DNA from: Escherichia sp. E4742
Lineage (GTDB): Bacteria > Pseudomonadota > Gammaproteobacteria > Enterobacterales > Enterobacteriaceae
NCBI RefSeq assembly: GCF_005843885.1
Contig: NZ_CP040443.1
Location: 4,712,001-4,776,000 of the forward strand
DNA: 64,000 bases
Direction: 5' to 3'
In this document: piece by piece, positions 50,521-59,991 of the stretch
Position numbering within the stretch: position 1 is the stretch's first letter
Layout: every line of letters starts with the position of its first letter
Translations under genes and position numbers: made by a program
Notes under the pieces: model-generated
The model's database searches: none
Told to the model about the DNA's origin: nothing
Seen by the model: the letters and a program-made list of their open reading frames with translations, nothing else

Positions 50521-51618
50521 ATGTCATCTGAAAAACTGTATTCCCCACTGAAAGTGGGCGCGATCACGGCGGCAAACCGTATTTTTATGGCACCACTAAC
50601 GCGTCTGCGCAGCATTGAACCGGGTGATATCCCTACTCCGTTGATGGCGGAATACTATCGCCAACGTGCCAGTGCCGGTTTGATTATTAGCGAAGCCACG
50701 CAAATTTCTGCCCAGGCAAAAGGATATGCAGGCGCGCCTGGCATCCATAGTCCGGAACAAATTGCCGCATGGAAAAAAATCACCGCTGGCGTTCATGCTG
50801 AAAATGGTCATATGGCCGTACAGCTGTGGCACACCGGACGCATTTCTCACGCCAGCCTGCAACCTGGCGGCCAGGCTCCGGTAGCGCCTTCGGCACTTAG
50901 TGCGGGAACGCGTACTTCTCTGCGCGATGAAAATGGTCAGGCGACCCGCGTCGAAACATCCATGCCGCGGGCACTGGAACTGGAAGAAATTCCGGGTATC
51001 GTCAACGATTTCCGTCAGGCCATCGCTAACGCCCGTGAAGCCGGGTTTGATCTGGTGGAGCTCCACTCTGCTCACGGTTATTTGCTGCATCAGTTCCTTT
51101 CCCCTTCTTCAAACCATCGTACCGATCAGTACGGCGGCAGCGTGGAAAATCGCGCACGTCTGGTGCTGGAAGTCGTTGATGCCGGGATTGAAGAATGGGG
51201 AGCCGATCGCATTGGCATTCGGGTTTCGCCAATCGGTACGTTCCAGAATACGGATAACGGCCCAAATGAAGAAGCCGATGCGCTGTATCTGATTGAACAA
51301 CTGGGCAAACGCGGCATTGCTTACCTGCATATGTCAGAACCAGACTGGGCAGGCGGCAAACCATATACCGAGGCGTTTCGCGAAAAAGTACGCGCCCGTT
51401 TCCACGGCCCGATTATCGGGGCTGGCGCATATTCTGTAGAAAAAGCGGAGACGCTGATCGGCAAAGGGTTAATTGATGCTGTGGCGTTTGGCCGTGACTG
51501 GATTGCGAATCCAGATCTGGTCGCTCGCTTGCAGCGCAAAGCTGAGCTTAACCCACAGCGTGCTGAAAGTTTCTATGGTGGCGGTGCGGAAGGCTATACC
51601 GATTACCCGACGCTGTAA
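50521..51618 (+). CDS. nemA: N-ethylmaleimide reductase, old yellow enzyme family
   Basis: 365 residues from the ATG of [10 protein letters not shown], preceded by GGGAGCCTTT; the open frame continues upstream through nemR but only this start is sensible. FMN-binding OYE barrel: [10 protein letters not shown] (about 22-31), [10 protein letters not shown] (about 100-109), and active-site [20 protein letters not shown] (about 182-201). It reduces N-ethylmaleimide and other electrophilic alkenes with NADPH. Second gene of nemRA; gloA is 80 bp downstream. Confidence 0.97.
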
Positions 51619-51698
51619 TCCAACATTGCGAGCGGCGTAAAGCCGCCGCTATACTAAAACAACATTTTGAATCTGTTAGCCATTTTGAGGATATAAAG

Positions 51699-52106
51699 AT
51701 GCGTCTTCTTCATACCATGCTGCGCGTTGGCGATCTGCAACGCTCCATCGATTTTTATACCAAAGTACTGGGCATGAAACTGCTGCGTACCAGCGAAAAC
51801 CCGGAATACAAATACTCCCTGGCGTTTGTTGGCTACGGCCCGGAAACCGAAGAAGCGGTGATTGAACTGACCTACAACTGGGGCGTGGATAAATACGAAC
51901 TCGGCACTGCTTATGGTCACATCGCGCTTAGCGTTGATAACGCCGCTGAAGCGTGCGAAAAAATCCGTCAGAACGGGGGTAACGTCACCCGTGAAGCGGG
52001 TCCGGTAAAAGGCGGTACTACGGTTATCGCGTTTGTGGAAGATCCGGACGGTTACAAAATTGAATTAATCGAAGAGAAAGACGCCGGTCGCGGTCTGGGC
52101 AACTAA
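51699..52106 (+). CDS. gloA: Glyoxalase I (Ni-dependent lactoylglutathione lyase)
   Basis: 135 residues, a full VOC-fold glyoxalase. Nickel ligands His5, Glu56, His74 and Glu122 are all in place. It isomerises the methylglyoxal-glutathione hemithioacetal to S-lactoylglutathione. It follows nemA and is known to be read with nemRA, giving co-induction by electrophiles; a weak hairpin near 51631-51650 lies between. A strong G/C hairpin follows its stop. Confidence 0.97.
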
Positions 52107-52115
52107 TCTCCTGCC

Positions 52116-52144
52116 GGGCGCGAACTCATCGCGCCCGCATCTTT
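52116..52144 (+). terminator. Hairpin terminator of gloA
   Basis: GGGCGCGA / TCGCGCCC stem with loop ACTCA, then GCATCTTTACT. It starts 10 bp after the gloA stop; the T-run is weak. Confidence 0.7.
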
Positions 52145-52208
52145 ACTGCATCGACAACTAATATTTGTCATAATGCGCGCTGCAATTTATCCGTATTAAG
52201 AGAATCAG

Positions 52209-52856
52209 ATGTCCGATAACGCTCAACTTACCGGTCTGTGCGACCGTTTTCGTGGTTTTTATCCTGTTGTGATCGATGTTGAAACAGCCGGATTTAACGC
52301 CAATACCGATGCGCTGCTTGAGATTGCCGCCATCACCCTGAAAATGGATGAACAAGGCTGGCTGATGCCGGACACCACATTACATTTCCACGTCGAACCA
52401 TTTGTCGGCGCAAATTTGCAGCCAGAGGCCCTCGCCTTCAACGGCATTGACCCGAATGATCCCGATCGCGGCGCGGTCAGCGAATACGAGGCGCTGCACG
52501 AAATTTTTAAAGTTGTACGTAAAGGCATTAAAGCGAGCGGCTGTAACCGCGCCATTATGGTGGCGCACAACGCCAATTTTGATCACAGCTTTATGATGGC
52601 CGCCGCAGAACGCGCCTCACTGAAACGTAACCCATTCCACCCTTTCGCCACTTTTGACACCGCGGCACTGGCCGGGCTGGCACTCGGACAAACCGTATTA
52701 TCAAAAGCCTGCCAGACCGCGGGTATGGACTTCGACAGCACCCAGGCGCACTCCGCGCTGTACGACACCGAACGCACTGCTGTGCTGTTTTGTGAAATCG
52801 TCAATCGCTGGAAACGTCTGGGAGGCTGGCCGCTGCCTGCCGCCGAAGAGGTGTAA
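52209..52856 (+). CDS. rnt: Ribonuclease T
   Basis: 215 residues. DEDD-type 3' exonuclease: Asp23 and Glu25 in VVIDVETAGFN, the middle Asp in HNANFDHSF (about 120-128), and His/Asp in AHSALYDTERTAVL (about 180-193). It trims the 3' ends of tRNA and 5S/23S rRNA. ATG preceded by AAGAGAATCAG. It is followed by lhr with a 92-bp gap in which TGCCTGA and TCAGGCA form a small hairpin (52866-52893). Confidence 0.97.
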   Translation: MSDNAQLTGLCDRFRGFYPVVIDVETAGFNANTDALLEIAAITLKMDEQGWLMPDTTLHFHVEPFVGANLQPEALAFNGIDPNDPDRGAVSEYEALHEIFKVVRKGIKASGCNRAIMVAHNANFDHSFMMAAAERASLKRNPFHPFATFDTAALAGLALGQTVLSKACQTAGMDFDSTQAHSALYDTERTAVLFCEIVNRWKRLGGWPLPAAEEV

Positions 52857-52948
52857 TCGAGTCGGTGCCTGATGACATGCAATGATTCAGGCATCTATAG
52901 TGAGGCTATTCCACGCATTATGCATGATATTCACGGGGAATAGCGTTA

Positions 52949-55900
52949 ATGGCAGATAACTCAAATCTTTCATCGTCGCTGCCGGACGTTTTTTCACCAG
53001 CGACCCGCGACTGGTTTCTCCGCGCCTTTAAACAGCCGACCGCTGTCCAGTCGCAAACCTGGAGCGTGACGGCACGCGGTGAACATGCGCTGGTGATTGC
53101 ACCGACCGGTTCCGGGAAAACGCTGGCCGCTTTTCTCTATGCCCTCGATCAGCTCTTCCGCGAAGGCGGAGACAACGCCAGCGAGGCGCATAAGCGTAAA
53201 ACCTCGCGCATCCTCTATATTTCACCGATTAAAGCCTTAGGCACCGACGTTCAGCGCAATTTGCAGATCCCGTTACAAGGCATTGCAGAGGAACGGCGTC
53301 GGCGCGGCGAAATGGAAGTCAACCTCCGCGTGGGCATCCGGACTGGCGATACGCCCGCGCAGGAACGCAGCAAACTGACCCGCAATCCGCCGGATATTCT
53401 GATAACCACGCCCGAATCACTCTATCTGATGCTGACCTCCCGCGCACGCGAGACGCTGCGCGGCGTCGAAACGGTGATTATTGATGAAGTCCACGCGGTC
53501 GCGGGAAGCAAACGCGGTGCGCATCTGGCGTTAAGCCTGGAACGGCTCGATGCGCTGCTACACACCTCAGCACAGCGAATTGGCCTTTCCGCGACTGTAC
53601 GCTCAGCCAGCGATGTGGCAGCATTTCTTGGTGGCGATCGCCCGGTTACGGTGGTCAACCCGCCCGCAATGCGCCATCCGCAAATCCGTATTGTCGTTCC
53701 TGTCGCCAACATGGATGATGTATCATCGGTCGCCAGCGGCACCGGCGAAGACAGCCATGCGGGCAGAGAAGGCTCAATCTGGCCGTATATTGAAACGGGT
53801 ATCCTTGATGAAGTGTTGCGCCATCGCTCGACCATTGTCTTCACCAATTCTCGCGGGCTGGCGGAAAAACTGACGGCACGGCTGAATGAGCTTTACGCCG
53901 CACGATTACAGCGCTCCCCGGCCATTGCCATAGACGCCGCTCATTTCGAGTCTACCTCCGGCGCAACCTCTAACCGCATACAAAGTAGCGACGTTTTCAT
54001 TGCCCGCTCGCACCACGGTTCCGTATCTAAAGAACAACGGGCGATAACCGAACAAGCACTGAAATCAGGCGAATTGCGCTGTGTGGTCGCGACTTCCAGT
54101 CTCGAACTGGGGATTGATATGGGCTCGGTGGATCTGGTGATTCAGGTGGCGACGCCGCTTTCTGTCGCCAGCGGGCTACAGCGCATTGGTCGCGCCGGAC
54201 ATCAGGTTGGCGGTGTATCTAAAGGGCTGTTTTTCCCCCGTACCCGGCGTGATTTAGTCGATTCCGCCGTCATTGTCGAGTGTATGTTTGCAGGCAGGCT
54301 GGAAAACCTGACGCCACCGCATAATCCACTCGACGTCCTTGCGCAGCAAACCGTTGCCGCCGCGGCGATGGATGCATTACAAGTAGACGAATGGTACTCC
54401 CGCGTACGCCGTGCTGCACCGTGGAAAGATCTGCCAAGACGAGTTTTTGACGCCACGCTGGATATGCTTTCCGGGCGCTATCCCTCAGGCGATTTTTCTG
54501 CTTTTCGACCAAAACTGGTCTGGAACAGGGAGACGGGGATATTGACCGCCCGCCCTGGCGCTCAGCTGTTGGCTGTTACCAGCGGTGGCACCATTCCGGA
54601 TCGTGGCATGTACAGTGTGCTATTACCCGAAGGTGAAGAACAGTCCAGTTCGCGGCGGGTGGGCGAACTTGATGAAGAGATGGTGTATGAATCGCGAGTG
54701 AATGACATCATCACTCTCGGCGCTACCTCATGGCGGATCCAACAAATCACCCGCGATCAGGTCATTGTGACACCTGCACCAGGTCGCTCTGCCCGACTTC
54801 CCTTCTGGCGTGGCGAAGGTAATGGACGCCCCGCTGAATTGGGGGAAATGATCGGCGATTTTCTCCATCTGCTGGCGGATGGCGCGTTCTTTTCCGGAAA
54901 TATCCCGCCGTGGCTGGCAGAAGAAAATACACTCGCCAATATTCAGGGGCTGATTGACGAACAGCGTAACGCTACGGGCGTTGTCCCTGGAAGCCGCCAC
55001 CTGGTTCTCGAACGCTGCCGTGATGAGATTGGCGACTGGCGCATTATTTTACACTCTCCCTATGGAAGACGAGTGCATGAACCGTGGGCGCTGGCGATTG
55101 CCGGACGACTGCATGCGCTATGGGGCGCTGATGCCTCGGTAGTCGCCAGCGATGACGGTATTGTTGCGCGCATTCCTGACACCGACGGCAAATTGCCTGA
55201 CGCCGCGGTTTTTTTGTTTGAACCGGAAAAATTGCTACAAATTGTCCGCGAGGCAGTGGGCAACTCAGCACTTTTCGCCGCCCGTTTTCGCGAATGCGCC
55301 GCGCGGGCATTATTAATGCCGGGCCGCACGCCGGGCCATCGAACCCCGCTCTGGCAACAACGGCTGCGTGCCAGCCAGTTACTGGAAATCGCCCAGGGTT
55401 ATCCGGATTTTCCAGTCATTCTCGAAACCCTACGCGAATGTCTGCAAGATGTTTATGATCTTCCCGCGCTGGAACGTTTGATGCGTCGCCTGAACAGTGG
55501 CGAAATTCAAGTTTCCGATGTCACCACCGCGACGCCCTCACCTTTTGCCGCCAGTTTATTGTTCGGTTATGTGGCGGAATTTATGTACCAGAGCGATGCC
55601 CCGCTGGCAGAACGCCGGGCATCCGTACTGTCGCTGGACAGCGAGTTACTGCGCAATCTACTCGGTCAGGTTGATCCGGGGGAATTACTCGACCCGCAGA
55701 TCATTCGTCAGGTGGAAGAAGAGTTACAGCGGCTGGCCCCCGGCAGAAGAGCGAAAGGTGACGAAGGTCTTTTCGACCTACTGCGCGAACTGGGGCCAAT
55801 GACCGTTGATGAGCTGGCGCAACGGCATACAGGCAGCAGTGAAGAGATTGCGTCGTATCTGGAAAATCTTCTCTCAGTAAAACGAATCTTCCCGACGATG

Positions 55901-57565
55901 ATTAGCGGACAGGAGCGTCTGGCCTGTATGGATGATGCCGCCAGGCTGCGCGATGCTCTCGGAGTGCAACTGCCGGACTCGCTGCCTGATATTTACTTGC
56001 ACCGTGTCAATTACCCGCTTCGCGATCTCTTTCTGCGCTATCTCCGGACACATGCTCTGGTCACGGCTGAACAACTAGCTCATGAGTTTAGCCTCGGTAT
56101 TGCCATTGTCGAAGAGCAACTTCATCAATTGCGCGAACAGGGGCTGGTGATGAATTTGCAACAAGACATCTGGGTGAGCGATGAAGTTTTTCGTCGTTTG
56201 CGTTTACGTTCCCTGCAGGCTGCCAGAGAAGCTACGCGTCCGGTACCTGCCATTGCCTATGCACGATTGCTGCTGGAACGTCAGGGCGTGCTCCCCGCCA
56301 CCGATGGTAGCCCGGCGCTCTTTGCCTCAACATCGCCTGGCGTTTATGAAGGCGTGGATGGCGTCATGCGGGTTATCGAACAGCTTGCTGGTGTCGGTTT
56401 ACCCGCCTCGCTGTGGGAAAGCCAGATCCTGCCCGCCCGCGTACGCGATTACTCGCCAGAAATGCTCGATGAACTGCTGGCAACAGGTACGGTTATCTGG
56501 TCGGGGCAAAAAAAACTCGGCGAGGATGACGGGCTGGTGGCACTGCATTTACAGGAATATGCTGCCGAATCGTACATTCCTGCAGAAAATGATCACGCGA
56601 AACGTTCAGCGCTTCAGCAGGCAATTATCGAGGTTCTGACTGACGGGGGCGCCTGGTTTGCGCAACAAATCAGCCAGCGAACAGGCGAGAAAATCGGCGA
56701 GCCCGTAGATCCTTCAGCCCTGCAAGAGGCGCTTTGGGAACTGGTCTGGCAGGGCGTCATCACCTGTGATATTTGGGCACCGTTGCGCGCCCTTACCCGC
56801 AGTACTACCAGCGCACGCCCTTCAACTCGCCGCAGTAGTCGGGCTCGTCGTGGACGTCCGGTTTATGCACTGCCAGCTATGCCGTTGGTATCTTACAACA
56901 CACCAAAGCTGGCTGGACGCTGGTCGTTATTGCAGGTGGAGCCACTAAACGATACCGAAAGGATGCTGGCGCTGGCGGAAAATATGCTCGACCGCTACGG
57001 AATCATCAGCCGTCAGGCGGTGATTGCTGAAAATATTCCTGGCGGATTTCCGTCGATGCAAACGCTTTGCCGCAGTATGGAAGATTCCGGGCGAATTATG
57101 CGGGGTCGATTTGTTGAAGGTTTGGGTGGTGCACAATTTGCTGATCGCCAGACCATTGACCGTCTGCGCGACCTGGCGCCCCATGCCACGCAGACGCGAC
57201 AATATGTGCCCGTGGCCCTTAGTGCCAACGATCCGGCCAATTTGTGGGGGAATCTGTTACCCTGGCCTGCACATCCGGCGGCGCTGGTTCCGACTCGTCG
57301 GGCAGGCGCGCTGGTGGTCATTTCTGGCGGCAAATTATTGATTTATCTGGCGCAAGGTGGCAAAAAAATGCTGGTCTGGCAGGAAAAAGATGAATTATTA
57401 CCACCGGAGGTTTTCCTGGCGCTAACTACCGCGTTGCGACGAGAACCACGGCTACGGTTTACGTTGACAGAAGTGAATGACCAACCGGTCCGGCAAACGC
57501 CGATGTTTACGCTGCTGCGTGAGGCGGGATTTTCAAGTTCACCACAAGGACTGGATTGGGGATAA
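52949..57565 (+). CDS. lhr: Large helicase-related protein Lhr
   Basis: 1538 residues, the full size of the Lhr-extended form. RecA domain 1 has Walker A APTGSGKT at 51-58 and DEVH in IIDEVHAVAGS near residue 180. Helicase motif VI appears in LQRIGRAGHQVGGVSK near 410-425. Winged-helix and beta-barrel domains follow, then the long C-terminal extension. The protein ends GLDWG, so Asp1536, reported as catalytic for uracil-DNA glycosylase activity, is present. It is a 3'-5' DNA translocase/helicase. rnt-lhr pairing is conserved in enterobacteria. Confidence 0.96.
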   Translation: MADNSNLSSSLPDVFSPATRDWFLRAFKQPTAVQSQTWSVTARGEHALVIAPTGSGKTLAAFLYALDQLFREGGDNASEAHKRKTSRILYISPIKALGTDVQRNLQIPLQGIAEERRRRGEMEVNLRVGIRTGDTPAQERSKLTRNPPDILITTPESLYLMLTSRARETLRGVETVIIDEVHAVAGSKRGAHLALSLERLDALLHTSAQRIGLSATVRSASDVAAFLGGDRPVTVVNPPAMRHPQIRIVVPVANMDDVSSVASGTGEDSHAGREGSIWPYIETGILDEVLRHRSTIVFTNSRGLAEKLTARLNELYAARLQRSPAIAIDAAHFESTSGATSNRIQSSDVFIARSHHGSVSKEQRAITEQALKSGELRCVVATSSLELGIDMGSVDLVIQVATPLSVASGLQRIGRAGHQVGGVSKGLFFPRTRRDLVDSAVIVECMFAGRLENLTPPHNPLDVLAQQTVAAAAMDALQVDEWYSRVRRAAPWKDLPRRVFDATLDMLSGRYPSGDFSAFRPKLVWNRETGILTARPGAQLLAVTSGGTIPDRGMYSVLLPEGEEQSSSRRVGELDEEMVYESRVNDIITLGATSWRIQQITRDQVIVTPAPGRSARLPFWRGEGNGRPAELGEMIGDFLHLLADGAFFSGNIPPWLAEENTLANIQGLIDEQRNATGVVPGSRHLVLERCRDEIGDWRIILHSPYGRRVHEPWALAIAGRLHALWGADASVVASDDGIVARIPDTDGKLPDAAVFLFEPEKLLQIVREAVGNSALFAARFRECAARALLMPGRTPGHRTPLWQQRLRASQLLEIAQGYPDFPVILETLRECLQDVYDLPALERLMRRLNSGEIQVSDVTTATPSPFAASLLFGYVAEFMYQSDAPLAERRASVLSLDSELLRNLLGQVDPGELLDPQIIRQVEEELQRLAPGRRAKGDEGLFDLLRELGPMTVDELAQRHTGSSEEIASYLENLLSVKRIFPTMISGQERLACMDDAARLRDALGVQLPDSLPDIYLHRVNYPLRDLFLRYLRTHALVTAEQLAHEFSLGIAIVEEQLHQLREQGLVMNLQQDIWVSDEVFRRLRLRSLQAAREATRPVPAIAYARLLLERQGVLPATDGSPALFASTSPGVYEGVDGVMRVIEQLAGVGLPASLWESQILPARVRDYSPEMLDELLATGTVIWSGQKKLGEDDGLVALHLQEYAAESYIPAENDHAKRSALQQAIIEVLTDGGAWFAQQISQRTGEKIGEPVDPSALQEALWELVWQGVITCDIWAPLRALTRSTTSARPSTRRSSRARRGRPVYALPAMPLVSYNTPKLAGRWSLLQVEPLNDTERMLALAENMLDRYGIISRQAVIAENIPGGFPSMQTLCRSMEDSGRIMRGRFVEGLGGAQFADRQTIDRLRDLAPHATQTRQYVPVALSANDPANLWGNLLPWPAHPAALVPTRRAGALVVISGGKLLIYLAQGGKKMLVWQEKDELLPPEVFLALTTALRREPRLRFTLTEVNDQPVRQTPMFTLLREAGFSSSPQGLDWG

Positions 57566-57570
57566 AACGC

Positions 57571-57600
57571 ACTGACGGATGCCGGTTAGCATCCGTCAGT
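57571..57600. terminator. Terminator between convergent lhr and grxD
   Basis: Perfect 12-bp arms ACTGACGGATGC (57571-57582) and GCATCCGTCAGT (57589-57600), loop CGGTTA. On the minus strand it is followed by GCGTTTTATC, so it may terminate grxD as well as lhr. Confidence 0.8.
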
Positions 57601-57613
57601 ATTGCGGGACGGA

Positions 57614-57961
57614 TTATTCAGCATCCGGCTCTTCAGACTTGTATTTAGCAGCAGTTTCTTTGATCAGCTGCTGCAGTTCGCCACGCTGATACATTTCGAT
57701 CACGATATCACAGCCGCCTACCAGTTCGCCGTCAACCCACAGTTGCGGGAAAGTCGGCCAGTTAGCGTATTTCGGCAGTTCCGCACGAATGTCCGGATTC
57801 TGCAGGATATCAACATAGGCAAAACGTTCGCCACATGCGGCAAGCGCCTGGACTGCCTGGGCAGAGAAACCGCAGCTCGGCAGTTTCGGTGAACCTTTCA
57901 TGTACAGCAGGATCGGGTTTTCAGCAATCTGGCGTTGGATTTTTTCGATAGTGGTGCTCAT
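57614..57961 (-). CDS. grxD: Monothiol glutaredoxin 4
   Basis: 115 residues. Monothiol CGFS active site with Cys30 (PKLPSCGFSAQA), the WPTFPQLWVDGELVGGCDIV glutathione-binding segment (about 68-87) and a C-terminal helix. It binds a [2Fe-2S] cluster with glutathione and BolA and serves Fe-S trafficking. Strong promoter likely in the long gap upstream, shared with mepH. Confidence 0.97.
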   Translation of the reverse strand: MSTTIEKIQRQIAENPILLYMKGSPKLPSCGFSAQAVQALAACGERFAYVDILQNPDIRAELPKYANWPTFPQLWVDGELVGGCDIVIEMYQRGELQQLIKETAAKYKSEEPDAE

Positions 57962-58295
57962 TGTCTTGCTTCCTCAAACTTCTTTACGGCAGTAATCTGA
58001 CATTGTAGCGGGTCAGTGCGGCATCGGAAAATAACATTTTCATCACGCTTTTGCTATTTTATCCCTTTGCTCTAAATGTTGCATTTCAAATATTCGTTTC
58101 TTCTCTATTGCGCTGCAAACTGGCGTATTTATGACCATTTTTAGTTTTCACTGCTGCATCTTTTTGCGCTCACCGACGAAATATATTTTTTAACAATAAA
58201 AGCTATTAACTTTCCCTTCTTCTATGCATTAGAATCATCAAGTTTTGTAAATCAGACGCAGGCATGATAGACCTGCCTTAACAGAGGGACGCTCA
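57962..58295. other. Intergenic region between divergent grxD and mepH
   Basis: 334 bp, AT-rich, holding the promoters of grxD (leftward) and mepH (rightward). A small hairpin GCAGG / CCTGC (58258-58276, loop CATGATAGA) lies in the mepH leader, 20 bp before the GTG start. No ORF with a clear ribosome site is seen. Confidence 0.55.
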
Positions 58296-59126
58296 GTGGC
58301 GCGGATAAACCGTATTTCGATCACGCTCTGTGCTTTACTTTTTACCACCCTGCCTTTAATGCCTATGGCCTATGCTTCCAAGCAAGCCAGGGAGAGTTCT
58401 GCTACCACTCACATCACCAAAAAAGCAGATAAAAAGAAAAGCACGGCAACCACCAAAAAGACCAATAATAAAGCCAGTCTGAAAACCGCCAAAAAAGTCG
58501 CCAGTAAAAGTACGACCAAAAGTAAAACCGCTTCTTCCGTTAAAAAATCCTCCATTACCGCTTCTAAAAACGCTAAAACTCGCAGCAAAAATGTTGTCAC
58601 TAAAACGGCGTCTGCCAGCTTTACGGAAAAGTGCACCAAACGAAAGGGCAATAAGTCGCATTGCGTGAAAGTCAAAAATGCCGCCCCTGGCACTATTGCC
58701 GACGCGCACAAAGCCAAAGTTCAGAAAGCCACTAAAGTGGCGATGAATAAACTGATGCAGCAAATTGGCAAGCCATATCGTTGGGGCGGCAGCTCACCGC
58801 GTACCGGTTTTGATTGCAGTGGGCTGGTTTATTACGCTTATAAAGACCTGGTTAAGATCCGTATTCCGCGCACGGCAAACGAAATGTATCACCTGCGCGA
58901 TGCGGCACCCATCGATCGCAGTGAACTGAAAAACGGCGACCTGGTCTTTTTCCGCACGCAAGGACGTGGGACTGCCGATCACGTAGGCGTGTACGTTGGC
59001 AATGGTAAATTTATTCAGTCACCACGCAGTGGCCAGGAAATTCAAATCACGTCGTTAAGTGAAGATTACTGGCAACGTCACTATGTTGGCGCTCGTCGGG
59101 TAATGACCCCAAAAACACTTCGCTAA
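58296..59126 (+). CDS. mepH: Murein DD-endopeptidase MepH
   Basis: 276 residues starting at GTG. Signal peptide to about residue 27 (AYA), then a Lys/Ser/Thr-rich linker (about 28-110) with a Cys pair at 113 and 123. The NlpC/P60 domain (about 145-276) has catalytic Cys174 (FDCSGLVYYAY) and His229 (ADHVGVYVGN). It cuts D-Ala-mDAP cross-links to let the cell wall grow. Its linker is about five residues longer than the K-12 protein I remember. A hairpin terminator follows. Confidence 0.95.
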   Translation: MARINRISITLCALLFTTLPLMPMAYASKQARESSATTHITKKADKKKSTATTKKTNNKASLKTAKKVASKSTTKSKTASSVKKSSITASKNAKTRSKNVVTKTASASFTEKCTKRKGNKSHCVKVKNAAPGTIADAHKAKVQKATKVAMNKLMQQIGKPYRWGGSSPRTGFDCSGLVYYAYKDLVKIRIPRTANEMYHLRDAAPIDRSELKNGDLVFFRTQGRGTADHVGVYVGNGKFIQSPRSGQEIQITSLSEDYWQRHYVGARRVMTPKTLR

Positions 59127-59131
59127 ATCTT

Positions 59132-59159
59132 TTACCCTGTTGTTAAGGCAACAGGGTAA
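59132..59159 (+). terminator. Terminator of mepH
   Basis: Perfect 11-bp arms TTACCCTGTTG / CAACAGGGTAA with loop TTAAGG, then GTTCATCTTTT. It begins 5 bp after the mepH stop. Confidence 0.78.
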
Positions 59160-59200
59160 GTTCATCTTTTGTATCACCTTTTAATTTGCTACCCTATCCG

Positions 59201-59226
59201 TACTCACAATAAGGCTATTGTGCGTA
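59201..59226 (+). promoter_or_regulatory. sodB 5' leader hairpin near the RyhB-target region
   Basis: TACTCACAATA (59201-59211) pairs with TATTGTGCGTA (59216-59226) around AGGC, one mismatch. The sodB ribosome site AAAGGAGAGTAGCA lies just downstream. In E. coli this leader is the place where RyhB and Hfq block sodB translation under iron limitation; the exact contacts are from literature, not seen here. Confidence 0.65.
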
Positions 59227-59254
59227 TACCAATGAATAATAAAGGAGAGTAGCA

Positions 59255-59836
59255 ATGTCATTCGAATTACCTGCACTACCATATGCTAAAGACGCTCTGG
59301 TTCCACACATTTCTGCGGAAACCATTGAGTATCACTACGGCAAACATCATCAGACTTACGTCACTAACCTGAACAACCTGATTAAAGGCACCGAGTTTGA
59401 AGGTAAATCACTGGAAGAGATTATTCGCAGCTCTGAAGGTGGCGTATTCAACAACGCAGCTCAGGTCTGGAACCACACTTTCTACTGGAACTGCCTGGCA
59501 CCGAACGCCGGTGGCGAACCGACTGGCGAAGTCGCTGAAGCTATCGCCGCATCTTTCGGTAGCTTTGCCGATTTCAAAGCACAATTTACTGACGCTGCAA
59601 TCAAAAACTTTGGTTCTGGCTGGACCTGGCTGGTGAAAAACAGCGATGGCAAACTGGCTATCGTTTCTACCTCTAATGCTGGTACTCCGCTGACCACCGA
59701 TGCGACCCCGCTGCTGACCGTTGATGTCTGGGAACACGCTTATTACATCGACTATCGCAATGCGCGTCCTGGCTATCTGGAGCACTTCTGGGCGCTGGTG
59801 AACTGGGAATTCGTAGCGAAAAATCTCGCTGCATAA
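59255..59836 (+). CDS. sodB: Iron superoxide dismutase
   Basis: 193 residues. The Fe/Mn-SOD signature DVWEHAYYIDY (about 157-167) carries two metal ligands (Asp157, His161); His27 (EYHYGKHH) and the His near 74 (WNHTFYWN) are the others. The protein begins MSFELPALPYAKDALVPHIS. It is the cytosolic Fe-SOD. Strong ribosome site and highly biased codons fit a highly expressed gene. Iron control by RyhB is expected. Confidence 0.98.
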   Translation: MSFELPALPYAKDALVPHISAETIEYHYGKHHQTYVTNLNNLIKGTEFEGKSLEEIIRSSEGGVFNNAAQVWNHTFYWNCLAPNAGGEPTGEVAEAIAASFGSFADFKAQFTDAAIKNFGSGWTWLVKNSDGKLAIVSTSNAGTPLTTDATPLLTVDVWEHAYYIDYRNARPGYLEHFWALVNWEFVAKNLAA

Positions 59837-59857
59837 TAACTGATGGCAAATGCAACA

Positions 59858-59933
59858 TTGCCTGACGCGCTACGCTTATCTGGCCTACGCGGATCACCAA
59901 TGTAGGTCGGTTAAGGCGCTTGCGGCAAGATAA
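59858..59933. repeat. REP pair after sodB
   Basis: Two REP elements in opposite orientation: 59858-59887 starts TTGCCTGACGCGCTACGC, and 59902-59933 starts GTAGGTCGGTTAAGGCG. They resemble the BIME at 15185-15283. They may protect the sodB mRNA 3' end. Confidence 0.82.
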
Positions 59934-59956
59934 AACGTAATTTGCCTGCAAACTGT

Positions 59957-59988
59957 AACGCAGAAGGTATCCCCTTCTGCGTTTTGTT
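59957..59988 (+). terminator. Terminator of sodB
   Basis: Perfect 11-bp arms AACGCAGAAGG / CCTTCTGCGTT, loop TATCC, followed by TTGTTTT. It lies after the REP pair. Confidence 0.85.
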
Positions 59989-59991
59989 TTA

